Shown here one piece after another: positions 1 through 12,330 of a stretch of 64,000 nucleotides of DNA. This DNA is from Arthrobotrys musiformis (Eukaryota > Ascomycota > Orbiliomycetes > Orbiliales > Orbiliaceae), in the NCBI GenBank assembly GCA_036971715.1, contig JAVHJL010000006.1:434001-498000 (forward strand), read 5' to 3'. The translations under genes and the position numbers were made by a program. The notes beneath the pieces were generated by a model that saw only the letters and a list, made by a program, of their open reading frames with translations, did not search any database and was not told the DNA's origin. How positions within the stretch are numbered: the stretch's first letter is position 1; each line of letters opens with the position of its first letter.

Positions 1-2722
1 GATGACGGCACCGCAGATGGTAAGATAGCTGGCCCAAGATTCGGAGTGCCATCTGTTGAAGAGTGTCTCAAGACCCAACTTGGATTCGGAGTAGAGACCA
101 TCGTTACCGAATGTGCCGTGGTTAGGAGAGAGTGGGAGGACGACCTGAGCGGGTCTGGTTTGGATGCCAGCGGCATGCTTCTGGGCCTTGACGGCACCGA
201 TAAGACGGATAACGTTGGTCAACTCGATACGATGGGCAAGCTCGGACTTGGAGTCGATTCCATCAATCTCACGGCCGTTCTCGGGGATGGCAGCGAATGG
301 GATGATGTGGTCGAGATCCCAGCCGAGACCCTTCTTGGTGTCGTAGATGTAGTTAACCAAAGCGTCGATATCTTGCTTGCTACCCTGGTTGAATGGGACG
401 ACAACGAGGGAGGATCCCTTGGCTCCGTATCTGGAGTAGGTGGCCTGGTAGTATTCCGTAGTCTCGCGAGAGAAGCGGCTGGTTGTGACAATAACACGGG
501 CACCACCGGATAGCAATCCCTCAAGGACTCGGGAACCGATAGAACCGGCACCGGCACCAGTGATCAAGACGTTTCTGCCGGCGAAGCTGATACCGTTAAC
601 CGAAGCCTTCTCCAAAGTATCGAGATAGACACCAGTTAATTTCTTGCTATAGCCCCATTCCTGACCGGACCTGCTCTTCAGATGCAGGAAAGGAATGCTT
701 CGCATCTTAGCGTCGCCGCTCTTTCCAACGGCGGCGGCAATGTTCCTGGCGCCCTTCTTTGTCTTTCTGTCGTTGAAGAGTTGGCCCTCGTTCATAGCCA
801 AAGCCCTGTAAACGTTGGAGTAGAGCTGCTTGATCTGGAGTTGGTCGTTCTTGGAAAGCTTGTGCTGCTGACGGATTATCTTATAAACCTTCTGCAGGTC
901 TTGCTGAACCTTGGTCTTGTTGCCGTATTCGGAAACCTTTCCTCCAGCAGCCATCTCCTTGACGTAGTGCTCCAATTTGCGGACCGCGGGGCGTTGGACT
1001 TCGGCATAGGATAGATTTCCCTGGTTGTCAATTGTGGTCTGGGGGCCGGTCGGGTAGTCAACATCCTTGTAGACTGGATCGGCATTCAGAGCTTCGATAC
1101 AGTTGGTGAGGAGCTGTCCGGCGAGTTCTTTGGCGAGTTTGTAGGTCTCGCCGCGCTCTGTCGGAGTATGGTCAATATTGTACTGCATGAATTCCAACAA
1201 AGTCGGATTGCTCCTGTTCATGATTCGGATGCAGTGGCTGACGATGTCACGATCAACAAGCTTGAGCCTGCCGAAAACAACGTCGTAGTACATTGTGAGA
1301 GCATCCTGACGAACCCAATTCCACGAGGAGTCGTAGATACGAGCTTTGAGACTAGAGAAGATAGGTGCGATTCCCTCAGCGTAGTAGTCACCGTGTTCGG
1401 CGTTCCACAAGTCGAGTTGGGCCTGTAGAACTGCCTGCGACTCTTTCGAGCCGATATGAGCTTTGTCGCCGGCTGTGAGGTCCATCTTGAGGTATCTAGC
1501 TAGAAGTTCGAGCTGTTGCTTGAATAGCGCCTTTTGGTCCTTTGTCAGGGCATCGAGCGCTGCGGGGTCGACCATCATGCCGCCTCCGGCAGCAGCACCG
1601 CCACCAGCGGCAGGTGAAGATAGCGATACACCGGAAGCTGCAGCGTATTTTTGTGTAATATCGTCGAAAAAGGCCTTGGCATCGTTCTCGGAACCCAAAC
1701 GAGCAGCGGGTTCTGAGGTGATGGCCAACAGTAGGACACCGTCCTGTCGGCCTGGACCAAGGCCCCACCTTGTTTCAAGGTATTTTCTGGCGGATGTCAT
1801 GTTGAAACCACCAGGCATCTTGGAGCTGATCATACGGGCGATCATGGAAGAACTGTGCTTGCCGAGCTGGCCGTTGAAGGTGGCCTGCATGGCGGCACCG
1901 AGCTCGTCGAGGGGGGTGTCTTCTGGCTTCTCGGGTGTGGAGCCGAACTCCTTCTGTAAGTCACCGAGGATTTCATTCTGTAGTGTCGATTTACCTCCAA
2001 CCAAGTCTTTGATGGCTTTGGAGAGGGGGATATCGGAAAGACCCTTCTTGAGCTTCTGGGCGATCAAGCTTCGGACGACGTCTGTAGCTGTAACCGGGGC
2101 ATCGGGAACGGCAGCAGCTGGGCCGGAGGATGGTGGAGGTGGGGCGGCAACGGCAGCAGCAGCTGGCGCAGATGAAGAGAAACCGGAAGACGAAGCTGCC
2201 GGTGCCGAAGAAGAAGAAGCTGCGGTGGGTTCTGGTTCTTCGGCCTCCGGTTCGGCTTGGTAGTAGATTTCCTTGCCGTCTTTGTTGTAGCTGAGGACCT
2301 GGCGCTGCAGCGATAGGGCAGCATCGTATGCTTCGTATTTTGCGGCCAGGGTCCGTCTAGCCATGCCTGCTAGTGTATCCTATTTTCATACGGCGTTAGA
2401 TCCATGGTGCCAATTATTTTATTAATTTGGTTTACGGGAGAAGTGCCAATTGTGGCAATTGGAAGGAGAGAGAGAGGGATGGAAGAACGTACTGCAGGGC
2501 CAACTTCGACGATTCTCTCGGCTCGCTGTTCGCTAAGGATGACATCCTGGGTTTCGATCCTGCCAATTCATTCGTATGCATTAGTATTGCTATATTAATA
2601 TGATGTCGATGAAGTTGAAGAAGAAGGAATAAGTACCATCTGACGGGAGAGGCGAATTGGTATGCGAGAAGTTCGATGAGGAGCAAGTGGGAGAGCTCCT
2701 GCTCCTGCTCGTGGGTGGGCAT
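1..2722 (-). CDS. FAS2: Fatty acid synthase subunit alpha, 5' part (cut by window edge)
   Basis: Cytosolic type I fungal fatty-acid synthase, alpha subunit; with FAS1 it forms the alpha6-beta6 complex. Exons: 2722-2637, 2559-2493, 2379-<1; introns of 77 and 113 nt keep frame (844 residues present, of about 1880 in the family). The protein starts MPTHEQEQELSHLLLIELLA, matching the conserved N-terminus, so the ATG at 2722 is well supported. Visible in order: the C-terminal piece of the malonyl/palmitoyl transferase fold, an Ala/Pro/Ser-rich linker, the acyl carrier domain with GGKSTLQNE (phosphopantetheine Ser near residue 182), the structural domain, and the ketoreductase Rossmann motif NVLITGAGAGSIG with the active-site YSESK. 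Ketosynthase and phosphopantetheinyl transferase domains lie beyond the left edge. Transcribed away from FAS1 from a shared promoter. Confidence 0.96.
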
Positions 2723-3026
2723 GGCGAGAGAGCTGCCGATGGGTAATGAGTGACCTGTTAGCTATAGCTTTGAATTTTGGAGATAAAGATGGAGATGTCT
2801 GACGTACGTAGGTCAATGGATGGAATTGGATGTTGAGCGGTCGTGTAACGGAGCGTAGTTCGTGGGAGGTGAGGTGGGTAGCACGAGAAGCGAACAATTG
2901 AATCGTGTTCACGTCAATGCAATTTAATGCAACTACAGCGAATTCAACAGTTCTACTATACGATATGTTATTCTGATAGCTGTCTGCGAATTGATCCTGC
3001 CTTATTTAAGAGGAGGAGAGAGGACG

Positions 3027-3069
3027 TTGATGGTGATGGTGGTGATGGTGATGATTAGTGGTGATGATA
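3027..3069. repeat. GATGGT/GATGAT simple repeat
   Basis: Imperfect trinucleotide-based run (GATGGTGATGGTGGTGAT...) in the FAS2-FAS1 intergenic region. Directly visible; no function is apparent. Confidence 0.7.
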
Positions 3070-3313
3070 GAGTAGCTTGTAGTTGGTGGTGGGTGGTGAG
3101 GGAGAAAGGAGCGAGCGGAGGTGCAGCTGGGGACTGAAGCTGCGACAACACACCGATTATCTATAATTTAATATAGCTCAGGCAAACTACAAGAAGAGAG
3201 AAAGAAGAAGAGATTGATGAAGATGATGATAGAATAGAATTAGAAGAGGAGGGAGGGAAAGAGGCCTAACTGGAAGCATCCAATCCCAATTCCAAGAGCG
3301 AGTATCCTTCCGT

Positions 3314-3319
3314 CCGAGG
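3314..3319 (-). promoter_or_regulatory. Possible FarA/FarB-type site (CCTCGG core)
   Basis: CCGAGG on the plus strand (CCTCGG on minus) inside the shared FAS promoter. CCTCGG is the known core bound by the fatty-acid-responsive Zn2Cys6 regulators FarA/FarB in Aspergillus nidulans. A six-base match is expected by chance at this length, so this is only a candidate. Confidence 0.2.
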
Positions 3320-4962
3320 TTCGCCTCTGTTAGTTTCTAACGATATGAAGTCTACCAATTGCGATACTCTTAATTTTTTTTGAATGAAGAAGAAAAAGCG
3401 TGTCCCCAATACAATATCTCACTATCAACCCCGGTGCCCTCTTTCTCCAGTACATACTAGTATACTATCACCCCGTGTCTCTCACCAACGTGCTATGCAA
3501 TAAGAGCGGACAGAGGGGGCCAGCCAATAGGGAGAGCGTTATCGACGGTTATCCGAGCCCGCTCTCCACTCCCCGGCAAGCTAGCCGACCGGGGGGAGCT
3601 AACCAGCAGCTGGTCCCCGGTAGAGTCAAAACTGCCCCAGCTGTTTTCCGTTGGGATGGACATAAAACTCAAAACGGCCAACCCCAATTGAAATTGATTT
3701 GATATCGAATTCAACAACCTCTTCTCATCATCACTCCCTCTGTCACTGCCCTATACGATATACTGAAGCCTCAAATTGGAATTCATTGAATTGATTAATT
3801 GGAATGTTCGGCTGGGCCGAGATCCGACGTGATCCGCATTATCATATATAATCCTCTCAAGAGACCACGTTGTATAATATAACATAAAGTATCGAGTCAT
3901 AGATCTCTCTCTGAGGGAAGGGTGATGTAACTGCCCCACGTACGTCCATTACGTGGTACCTCTTCTTCCATATTTGACGCTGCATGAGAATATTTCCCGT
4001 TATCGATACGATAGCAAAAAAGAAAAGATGAAATTAGAACGAAATAGTGGCGGCGAAAAGGTCGGCTTGCGATTGCAATTGTTTCAGGAACGAATCCGAG
4101 TTTTCGTCTGGTTTCCCAACCCCAACGAGAATTTCAATTTCACACAGACATCAATTTTATATTATTTGCCTCCCCCGTACACTTCTTACAAAGACCTGCC
4201 CGGGGACTATTAACTAGAATGTTCGGGACGCATGTTTGTTATGCAGGGATTCGGAACCCACTTTTTACCGTCGCCCGCGTTTTTTTTTTTCTTTCTCGTT
4301 GGCAACTTTTTGGTGCTCAACAATTAACCCGCACCGAAGCTTGGTCCCATAGCTCGCTCGGTACTTGCTCCACCGTGAACTGAACTAAGGACCACACGCA
4401 GACGCCAAATTGCAAATTAACATAATATTGTAAGATACTGTACATACAAAATCACATCAATTGGGCTTGCATGTAGGTGCTGCTTGCGGCCATTTTATTT
4501 TATTTTTTATTCTTGACTTTTTGGGGGGTTTCCGGAGCTAAAGGTTGGATAGCTTCCTTTCTGCCGGGCCAGTCTTCTTCCTCTTATCATATTAACTCGG
4601 CCTGGGAGACACCACCACCACTCTCTCACAGAGCTTCCAACCACGCACCTTCTCTCCTTCTCTCTCCCTCTTCCTCCTTCTCATCATCATCATTACTGGC
4701 ATCACCAATTGTCGCCAATTCATTTCGTTGTTTCTATTCGCGATAGCTAGACCGATAGAATATACAGCGATACCTAGATAGATAGATACACCGTTGTTGG
4801 CGTCGTCTAATAAGTCTTGTTCACTCAATTGACTCTCCACCACCACCCACACACGCTCTACGGAAACAACCTCCTCCTCATCCATTGGCGACCTCCCTTT
4901 GCTGCTACTGCGACCAAAGGAAGAACTTCACACCCGCTGAATATAAATAATCATTTTTAATA

Positions 4963-7900
4963 ATGTACGGCACCGGCATCGCCACCGGAGTTTCCACTCC
5001 CCACACAGCTTCATCCCTCCGACCCCTCGTTCTCTCCCACGGCTCTCTCGAGCACACCCTCCTCATCCCCACCAGCTCCCACTTCCACGCCACACAGCTA
5101 CGGGACCACTTCAATGCCACACTACCAACTGCTACAGAAGAACTAGCGCAGGACGACGAACCTTCGTCCGTCCCGGAGCTCGTAGCTCGCTTCTTGGGTT
5201 ATGTCGCCACCCAGGTCAACGAAGGTGAAGACGACGAGCAGGGGTCTTACGAAGACGTCCTGAGACTCGTCCTCTCCGAATTCGAAAGCCGTTTCCTACG
5301 GGGCAATGAAGTCCATGCCATAGCTTCCACCCTACCTGGAATCCCCTCAAAACACCAGGTTACCATCAGATCTTACTATGCTGCCAGGTTGGCCGCCAAC
5401 CGACCCATCAAGACCCATGCCTCTGCTCTCCTACGAGCTGCTGAGTCCGGAAATGCCAAACTATTTGCGGTTTTCGGTGGACAGGGAAACATCGAAGAAT
5501 ACTTTGACGAGTTACGCGAGATTTGGACCACCTACAATGGCCTGATTGAGGATTTCATCTCCAGAGCCGCTTCCCTCCTGCTAAAACTGTCAAGCGACCC
5601 CAGAGCTGGCAAGGTTTACAGCAAGGGTATCGATATCATGAGATGGCTGCAGGACCCTGACGTTACACCAGATATCACATACCTGGTTTCCGCGCCGGTT
5701 TCCTTCCCATTGATCGGTCTCATCCAGCTATGCCACTATGCCGTCGCTTGCAAGATCCTCGGTCTAGAACCGGGCCAGGTCAGGAGCCTCATCAAGGGTA
5801 CCACGGGCCATTCTCAGGGTATAGTCACCGCTGCAGCTATCGCCCTGGCCTCTTCGTGGGAATCCTTCGAAAAGGTCGCAAAGGACACAATTGAATTGCT
5901 TTTCTGGATCGGATGCCGTTCGCAACAGACTTACCCAGTTACGGCCCTCGCCCCCTCCACCTTCCGAGACTCGATAGCCCAGGGTGAGGGTTCCCCCACT
6001 CCCATGTTGTCGGTCCGGGATATGCCAAAGTCGGCGGTACAGACTTATGTCGATAAGACGAACCAGCACTTGCCTGCCGACAGGCACATCCACATTTCTT
6101 TGGTCAACGGCGCCAGAAACGTCGTCGTAACCGGTCCTCCCCAGTCGCTCTACGGTCTCAACCTGACCCTGCGCAAGGTCAAGGCCCCCACGGGTCTCGA
6201 TCAATCCAAGATCCCCTTCACACAGCGTAAATCCCGCTTCGTCAACCGCTTCCTCCCCATTTCTGCGCCTTTCCACTCGCCATACCTCCAACCTGCCGCC
6301 GCCACCATCGAAGCCGACGTCAAGCATATCGTTTTCTCGAGAAATGACTTTGGAATCCCAGTCTACGAAACCCACGAGGGCAAGGACCTAAGAACTGCAG
6401 AGGGCGACGACAATGTTGTCCCCGAGCTCATCCACATGATCACTCACCTTCAGGTTCAGTGGGAGAAGGCGACGCAGTTCCAAGGTGCCACCCACATTCT
6501 CGATCTCGGTCCAGGTGGTATCTCTGGTATTGGCGCTCTTACCCACCGAAACAAGGACGGCACCGGTGTCAGGGTTATTCTCGCCGGAACCATCGAGGGA
6601 TCCAACGCTGAATTGGGCTTCAAGCCGGAGCTTTACGATAGAGACGACGCTCACGCCGTGAAATACAATGTCGACTGGGTCAAAGAGCACGGTCCCAAGC
6701 TTATCAAGACGAAGACCGGCGAAACATACGTTGATACGAAGTTCAGTCGTTTGTTGGGTATGCCGCCAATTGTTGTCGCTGGTATGACGCCAGCTACCGT
6801 CCCTTGGGATTTCGTCGCAGCCACCATGAACGCTGGGTACCATATCGAGCTCGGTGGTGGTGGCTACTACAATGCCAAGGGTATGGCGGAGGCGCTGCGA
6901 AAGCTCGAGGCCGGCACCACACCTGGCGCAGGCATCACCATCAACTGTATCTACGTCAACCCCCGGGCTATGGCATGGCAAATCCCATTGATTCAGAGCC
7001 TCCGCGCCGAGGGTGTTCCGATTAACGGTCTTACCATCGGAGCCGGTGTCCCATCCCTCGAGGTCGCCAACGAGTACATTGAGACCCTCGGATTGAAGCA
7101 CATCGCTTTCAAGCCCGGTTCTCTTGACGGCATCCAGCAGGTCATCAACATCGCCCAGGCGAACCCAACTTTCCCCGTCATCTTGCAATGGACCGGTGGC
7201 CGTGGTGGTGGTCATCACAGCTACGAAGATTTCCACCAGCCAATCCTCGCTATGTACGGCAGAATCAGAAGATGCTCAAACATCATCTTGATCGCTGGTT
7301 CCGGGTTTGGTGGCAGCGAAGATACTTACCCGTACTTGACCGGTAAGTGGGCGGAGAAATACGCATACCCACCGATGCCGTTCGATGGTATCCTCTTCGG
7401 TAGCAGATTGATGGTCGCAAAGGAGGCGCACACCAGCAAGAACGTAAGTACATATACCAAAAATCTAACTGGGGCAAGAATATATGGCTAACTATGAATA
7501 ATACAGGCCAAGAAAGCTATTTGCGATGCCCCCGGTTTGGAAGACCAGGATTGGGAGAAGACATATAAGGGAGCAGCTGGTGGTGTCATTACTGTCAAAT
7601 CTGAGATGGGCGAGCCGATTCACAAGCTTGCGACCCGTGGTGTTCTCTTCTGGCACGAGATGGACCAGACCATCTTCAACCTTGACAAGGCCAAGAGAAT
7701 CCCTGAACTCAAGAAGCGACGTGATCATATTATCAAGAAGCTCAATGCTGATTTCCAGAAGACATGGTTCGGACGCAACTCTGCTGGCGAGGCTGTGGAT
7801 TTGGAAGATATGACCTACGCAGAAGTCATCAACCGTATGGTCGAGCTCATGTACGTCAAGCACGAGAGCCGATGGATTGACAAGTCCCTCAAGGCCCTTA

Positions 7901-10900
7901 CCGGAGACTTCATCCGCCGTGTGGAAGAACGTTTCACCACTGTTGAGGGCAACCCATCGCTTCTCCAGAACTATGCCGACCTCGATGAGCCGTTCCCCAC
8001 TGTGGCCAGAGTCATCGAAACCTACCCTGAAGCAAAGGTTCAGTTGATCAGTGCCCAAGATATGCAACATTTCCTCATGCTCTGCCAGCGTCGCGGACAG
8101 AAGCCAGTTCCTTTCGTTCCCTCTTTGGACGAGAACTTTGAGTTCTGGTTCAAGAAGGATTCTCTGTGGCAATCCGAGGACTTGGAAGCTGTCGTGGACC
8201 AAGATGTTGGCAGAACTTGTATCTTGCAAGGTCCAATGTCCGTTAGATTTTCTACCCAGGCAGACGAGCCCGTCAAGGATATCCTCGATGGCGTCCACAA
8301 CGGCCACATCAAATCATTAGTTGCAGACCTGTACGATGGCAAGGAAGCCTCCATTCCTGTGGTTGAATACTTTGGCGGAAAGGCGATTGAAGATGTCGAT
8401 GAGCCTGACCTCGATGGCTTGACTATCATCAAGGACGGTAATAAGATTATCTACAGACTCTCCACATCTCCTTCCTCTCTCCCAGACACCGACGTTTGGC
8501 TGCGTCTTCTTGCCGGAAACTCTCACAGCTGGCGCCACGCACTCTTTACCACCGATGTTTTGGTCCAAGGCAGCAAGTATCAAGACAACCCGATCAAGCG
8601 CATCTTCGCGCCTGCCGCCGGATCTTTGATTCACATTATCAATCCGGATGACCCGGAAAACACTGTCATCACTCTCCAAGAGGCTAGCCAGGGACAATGG
8701 ACCAAGACAATCGAGGCGAAGAAGGAGGGCAATATCGTCAAGTTGGAGCTGATCGAGCACCGAACTGCCGACGGCAAGCCGTGCAGCATGCCTCTTCTCC
8801 TCCAATACCACCCAGAGTCTGGCTACGCCCCACTCCGTGAAGTCATGGAGGGACGAAACGACCGCATCAAGGACTTCTACTACAAATTGTGGTTCGGTTC
8901 TGATGAGAAGTTCGACGTGTCGACATCCGTCGAGGACGTGTTCGACGGTGGTGAGGCAAGCGTTACCGGTCAGGCTATTGCCGAGTTTGTTGACGCAGTC
9001 GGTAACCGCGGTGAGGCATTCGTTGAACGTTCTGGCTCCGAGAAGCAGATCTCTGCACCAATGGACTTTGCAATTGTTGTTGGCTGGAAGGCCATCATCA
9101 AGGCCATCTTCCCCAAGGCCATCGACGGAGACTTGCTCAAGCTTGTCCACTTGTCCAATGGCTTCAGAATGCTTCCAGGTGCCGAGCCCCTTCAGAAGGG
9201 AGATACGGTTACTACTACCGCTCAGATCAATGCTGTTATGAACCAAGACTCTGGCAAGATGGTCGAAGTCACCGGTACTATCTCCCGCGAAGGCAAGGCG
9301 GTCATGGAGGTCACCAGCCAGTTTTTGTACCGTGGTGTTTACACCGATTTCGAGAATACATTCCAGAGGAAGCAGGAGACCCCAATGCAAGTTTACCTCG
9401 CCACGACCAAGGATGTTGCCGTTTTGAGATCCAAGGAGTGGTTCTGTCTTGACGACCAGGAGGTCGATCTCCTGAACAAGACTCTCACATTCCGTCTCTC
9501 TACTCTTCTCCGTTACAAGGACAAGGAGACCTTTAGCAGCGTCCGTACTCTCGGACAAGTTCTCTACGAGCTTCCTACAAAAGAAATCATTCAGGTTGCC
9601 ACCGTCGAGTACGAAGCCGGGACGTCTCACGGCAATCCAGTCATCGATTACCTTCAACGTAACGGAACCTCCATCGAGCAACCGGTCTTGTTTGAGAACG
9701 CTATTCCGTTACACTCAAAGACCCCGTTGGAGATCCGAGCACCAGCATCGAACGAGGCCTACGCTAGAGTTTCGGGCGATTACAACCCCATTCACGTTTC
9801 GAGAACTTTCTCGAACTATGCCAACCTTAGGGGTACTATCACGCATGGAATGTACAGCAGCGCTGCCGTCAGGGCGTTCGTTGAGACGTGGGCTGCTGAG
9901 AATAATATCGGTCGTGTTAGGAGTTACACTGTCAACTTTGTGGGGATGGTGTTGCCCAATGACGATATTTCGATCAGTTTGAAGCATTCTGGTATGGTCG
10001 GTGGTAGGAAGATTATTAGCGTGGAGGTTGTGAATAAGGAGACTGAGGAGAAGGTTTTGGTCGGGGATGCGGAGGTCGAGCAGCCGGTGTCCGCGTACGT
10101 GTTTACCGGCCAGGGCTCGCAGGAGCAGGGTATGGGTATGGAGCTGTACGATAGCTCTCCGGTTGCTAGGGAGGTTTGGGATAGAGCTGACAAGCACTTT
10201 ATGGACAATTACGGTAAGTCGTTTTTTCTTCCCGTTTTCTTTTATAGAAGAAATCGGGGATTACCAATCTACGTGGGAATTTTTTACTAATATTTGTCAT
10301 TAGGTTTCTCGATCGTTGAGATTGTCAGACATAACCCCAAGGAGCTCACGGTTCACTTTGGAGGACCTATCGGCAAGGCGATTCGCCAGAACTACATGGC
10401 TATGACGTTCGAGACGGTCAATGCGGACGGCAGCACCAAGTCGGAGAGGATGTTCAAGGAGATCGATGAGAACACTACTTGTTACACATACCGCTCTCCG
10501 ACTGGTTTGCTCTCGGCGACTCAGTTCACACAGCCAGCTCTCACGTTGATGGAGAAGGCCAGCTTTGAGGATATGAGGAGCCGGGGTCTCGTCCAGCGTG
10601 ACAGCATGTTCGCAGGTCACTCTCTCGGAGAGTACTCCGCTCTTGCGGCGTTGGCCGAGGTTATGCCTATCGAGTCATTGGTTTCGGTTGTGTTTTACCG
10701 TGGTTTGACCATGCAAGTTGCGGTCGAGCGTGACGAGCAAGGGCGATCCAACTACAGCATGTGCGCTGTCAACCCGTCCCGCGTGTCGAGGAACTTTAGC
10801 GAGCAGGCGCTGCAGTTCGTGGTGGACAATATTTCCACGGAGACGGGGTGGTTGTTGGAGATTGTCAACTTGAACGTTTACAACCAGCAATACGTGTGCG

Positions 10901-11382
10901 CGGGTGACCTTCGGGCATTGGATACTCTCACATCGGTGTTGAACTTTTTGAAGCACCAGAACATCGATATCCAGAGCTTGATGCAGAAGCTGTCACTGGA
11001 CGACGTGAAGGGGAGACTACTTGAGATCGTACGGGAGTGCAAGAAACAGACGGAAGCGAAACCGCGACCGCTGGAGCTGCAGAGGGGGTTGGCAACGATC
11101 CCACTGCGGGGGATCGACGTGCCCTTCCATTCTACCTTCCTGAGGAGCGGGGTTAAGCCCTTCCGCAACTTTTTGATGAAGAAGATTAACAAGAGTTCGA
11201 TCGATCCGAGCAAGTTGATTGGGAAGTATATTCCCAATGTGACGGCGCGGCCGTTTGCGATTACGCGGGAGTATTTTGAGGATGTGTACAGGCTGACGAA
11301 CAGCCCGAGGATCGGGAACGTGTTGGCGAATTGGGAGAAGTATGCTGGTGAGGGGGGCGAGGTTCCCGAGGTTGTTGCTTAA
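4963..11382 (+). CDS. FAS1: Fatty acid synthase subunit beta
   Basis: Beta subunit of the cytosolic fungal fatty-acid synthase; supplies acetyl transfer, enoyl reduction, dehydration and malonyl/palmitoyl transfer. Exons: 4963-7443, 7507-10213, 10304-11382; introns of 63 nt (GTAAGT...ACAG) and 90 nt (GTAAGT...TTAG). Total 2088 aa, normal for the family. Domains in order: acetyltransferase with GHSQG (Ser near residue 284), FMN enoyl reductase (GMTPATVPWDF and the glycine-rich GGGGYYN near 630), dehydratase hot-dog region (SGDYNPIHVSRTF near 1583), then malonyl/palmitoyl transferase starting VFTGQGSQEQGMGM, with GHSLGEYS (Ser near 1836). The ATG at 4963 follows a CT-rich leader. Head-to-head with FAS2, the common Pezizomycotina arrangement. 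Confidence 0.97.
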
Positions 11383-12330
11383 TCTTTTCTTTTACTCTTT
11401 TTTTTTCTTTTACTTTTCTTTTTACAAATATAATCGCTGGCGTAGATTTTCGTGTTTTCATTTCATGCAGTCTCACGATGGATGGTGCTTTGCTTAGAGC
11501 TTAGCTTGGCCTGGGTGGATAGATAGATTTATGTAATAGCTGGTTCATTCGTGTATAAATTCAATTGCACTCTTATTTTCCACACACTTTAATTATAATA
11601 TTAATGTAGCGAGACCCGGAGCTTCGGTGGTGCAGCACCCATGCTGACGAATAGTCTCCCGTCGACAGGTAGATACGTGTACATGTACTTGTCCTTGTAT
11701 AAGAGAGAACAAGCCTTTCTTGGGTGTCGGAGCAGGTCGGATCTGGGATCTGGCAGGTGGACAAACTGGGAAATGCAACACGAGAAGATGCGTTGTCGTG
11801 TTTGACCGCGCGTTCGCCGGCCGATTTGGCGGGTGTTCCTGGCCGCTTGGCGGGCTTGGCATTTGGCTCTGTTCGGAATCCGTGCTGCCGGTTTTTAAAA
11901 TAAATAAAAAATATTATTTTGGAAAGAAAGGAACCAATCTCAGGCCACTGTCAGGAGCATTTGTCAGTTTTCGTGGAGCAGCTTCAGGTATATAAAGACG
12001 GGCGCCTTTCTGCAGCGTCGAACTGTACCCGCAAGGCCAATTGACTTGGGTATTCTGTATATTTTGGTTGATTGGTTTGGTGGTGATAGCTTCTCTTTTG
12101 GTGGTTTGATCCCGTCGCATATTTTATTTTTGTTCTTTCGGGTATTCATCCCTTTCAAGCTCCTTTTTTCTCGTTCTGGTTGATTTTATTTATTAATCTC
12201 CCCCAACAGCTTTTTTCCGGTCTCTCTTTCTTTTTCTTTCCTACATCTTCTTCTCCTTCATCAGCTTCAGCTTCTGCTTCTGCTTCGTCGTCTTGGTTGA
12301 TTGTTTTTGCTCTTGTTCTTGTTATCAGCG
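11383..12330 (+). promoter_or_regulatory. FAS1 3' flank and ERG25 promoter/leader
   Basis: T-rich FAS1 3' end, then the ERG25 upstream region. A strong pyrimidine-rich tract fills about 12180-12320 just before the split ERG25 start codon, typical of well-expressed fungal promoters and leaders. No coding content was recognised. Confidence 0.6.
11989..11997 (+). promoter_or_regulatory. TATA-box-like element upstream of ERG25
   Basis: TATATAAAG, a consensus TATA element about 340 nt before the first two bases of the ERG25 start codon. Distance and the following CT-rich leader fit a core promoter; inferred by sequence only. Confidence 0.4.

Larger units (their letters stand above)
2723..4962. 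promoter_or_regulatory. Divergent FAS2-FAS1 promoter region
   Basis: A 2.24-kb non-coding stretch between the divergent FAS2 and FAS1 starts. It carries purine-rich runs (about 3180-3260), a GATGGT/GATGAT-type repeat, and CT-rich sequence from about 4600 on that looks like the FAS1 leader. A possible 53-nt 5'UTR intron of FAS2 lies on the minus strand at 2807-2755 (GTACGT ... AACAG), but its CTAAC branch-like site is very close to the AG. ORFs here lack homology-like content. I see no other gene. Confidence 0.6.
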
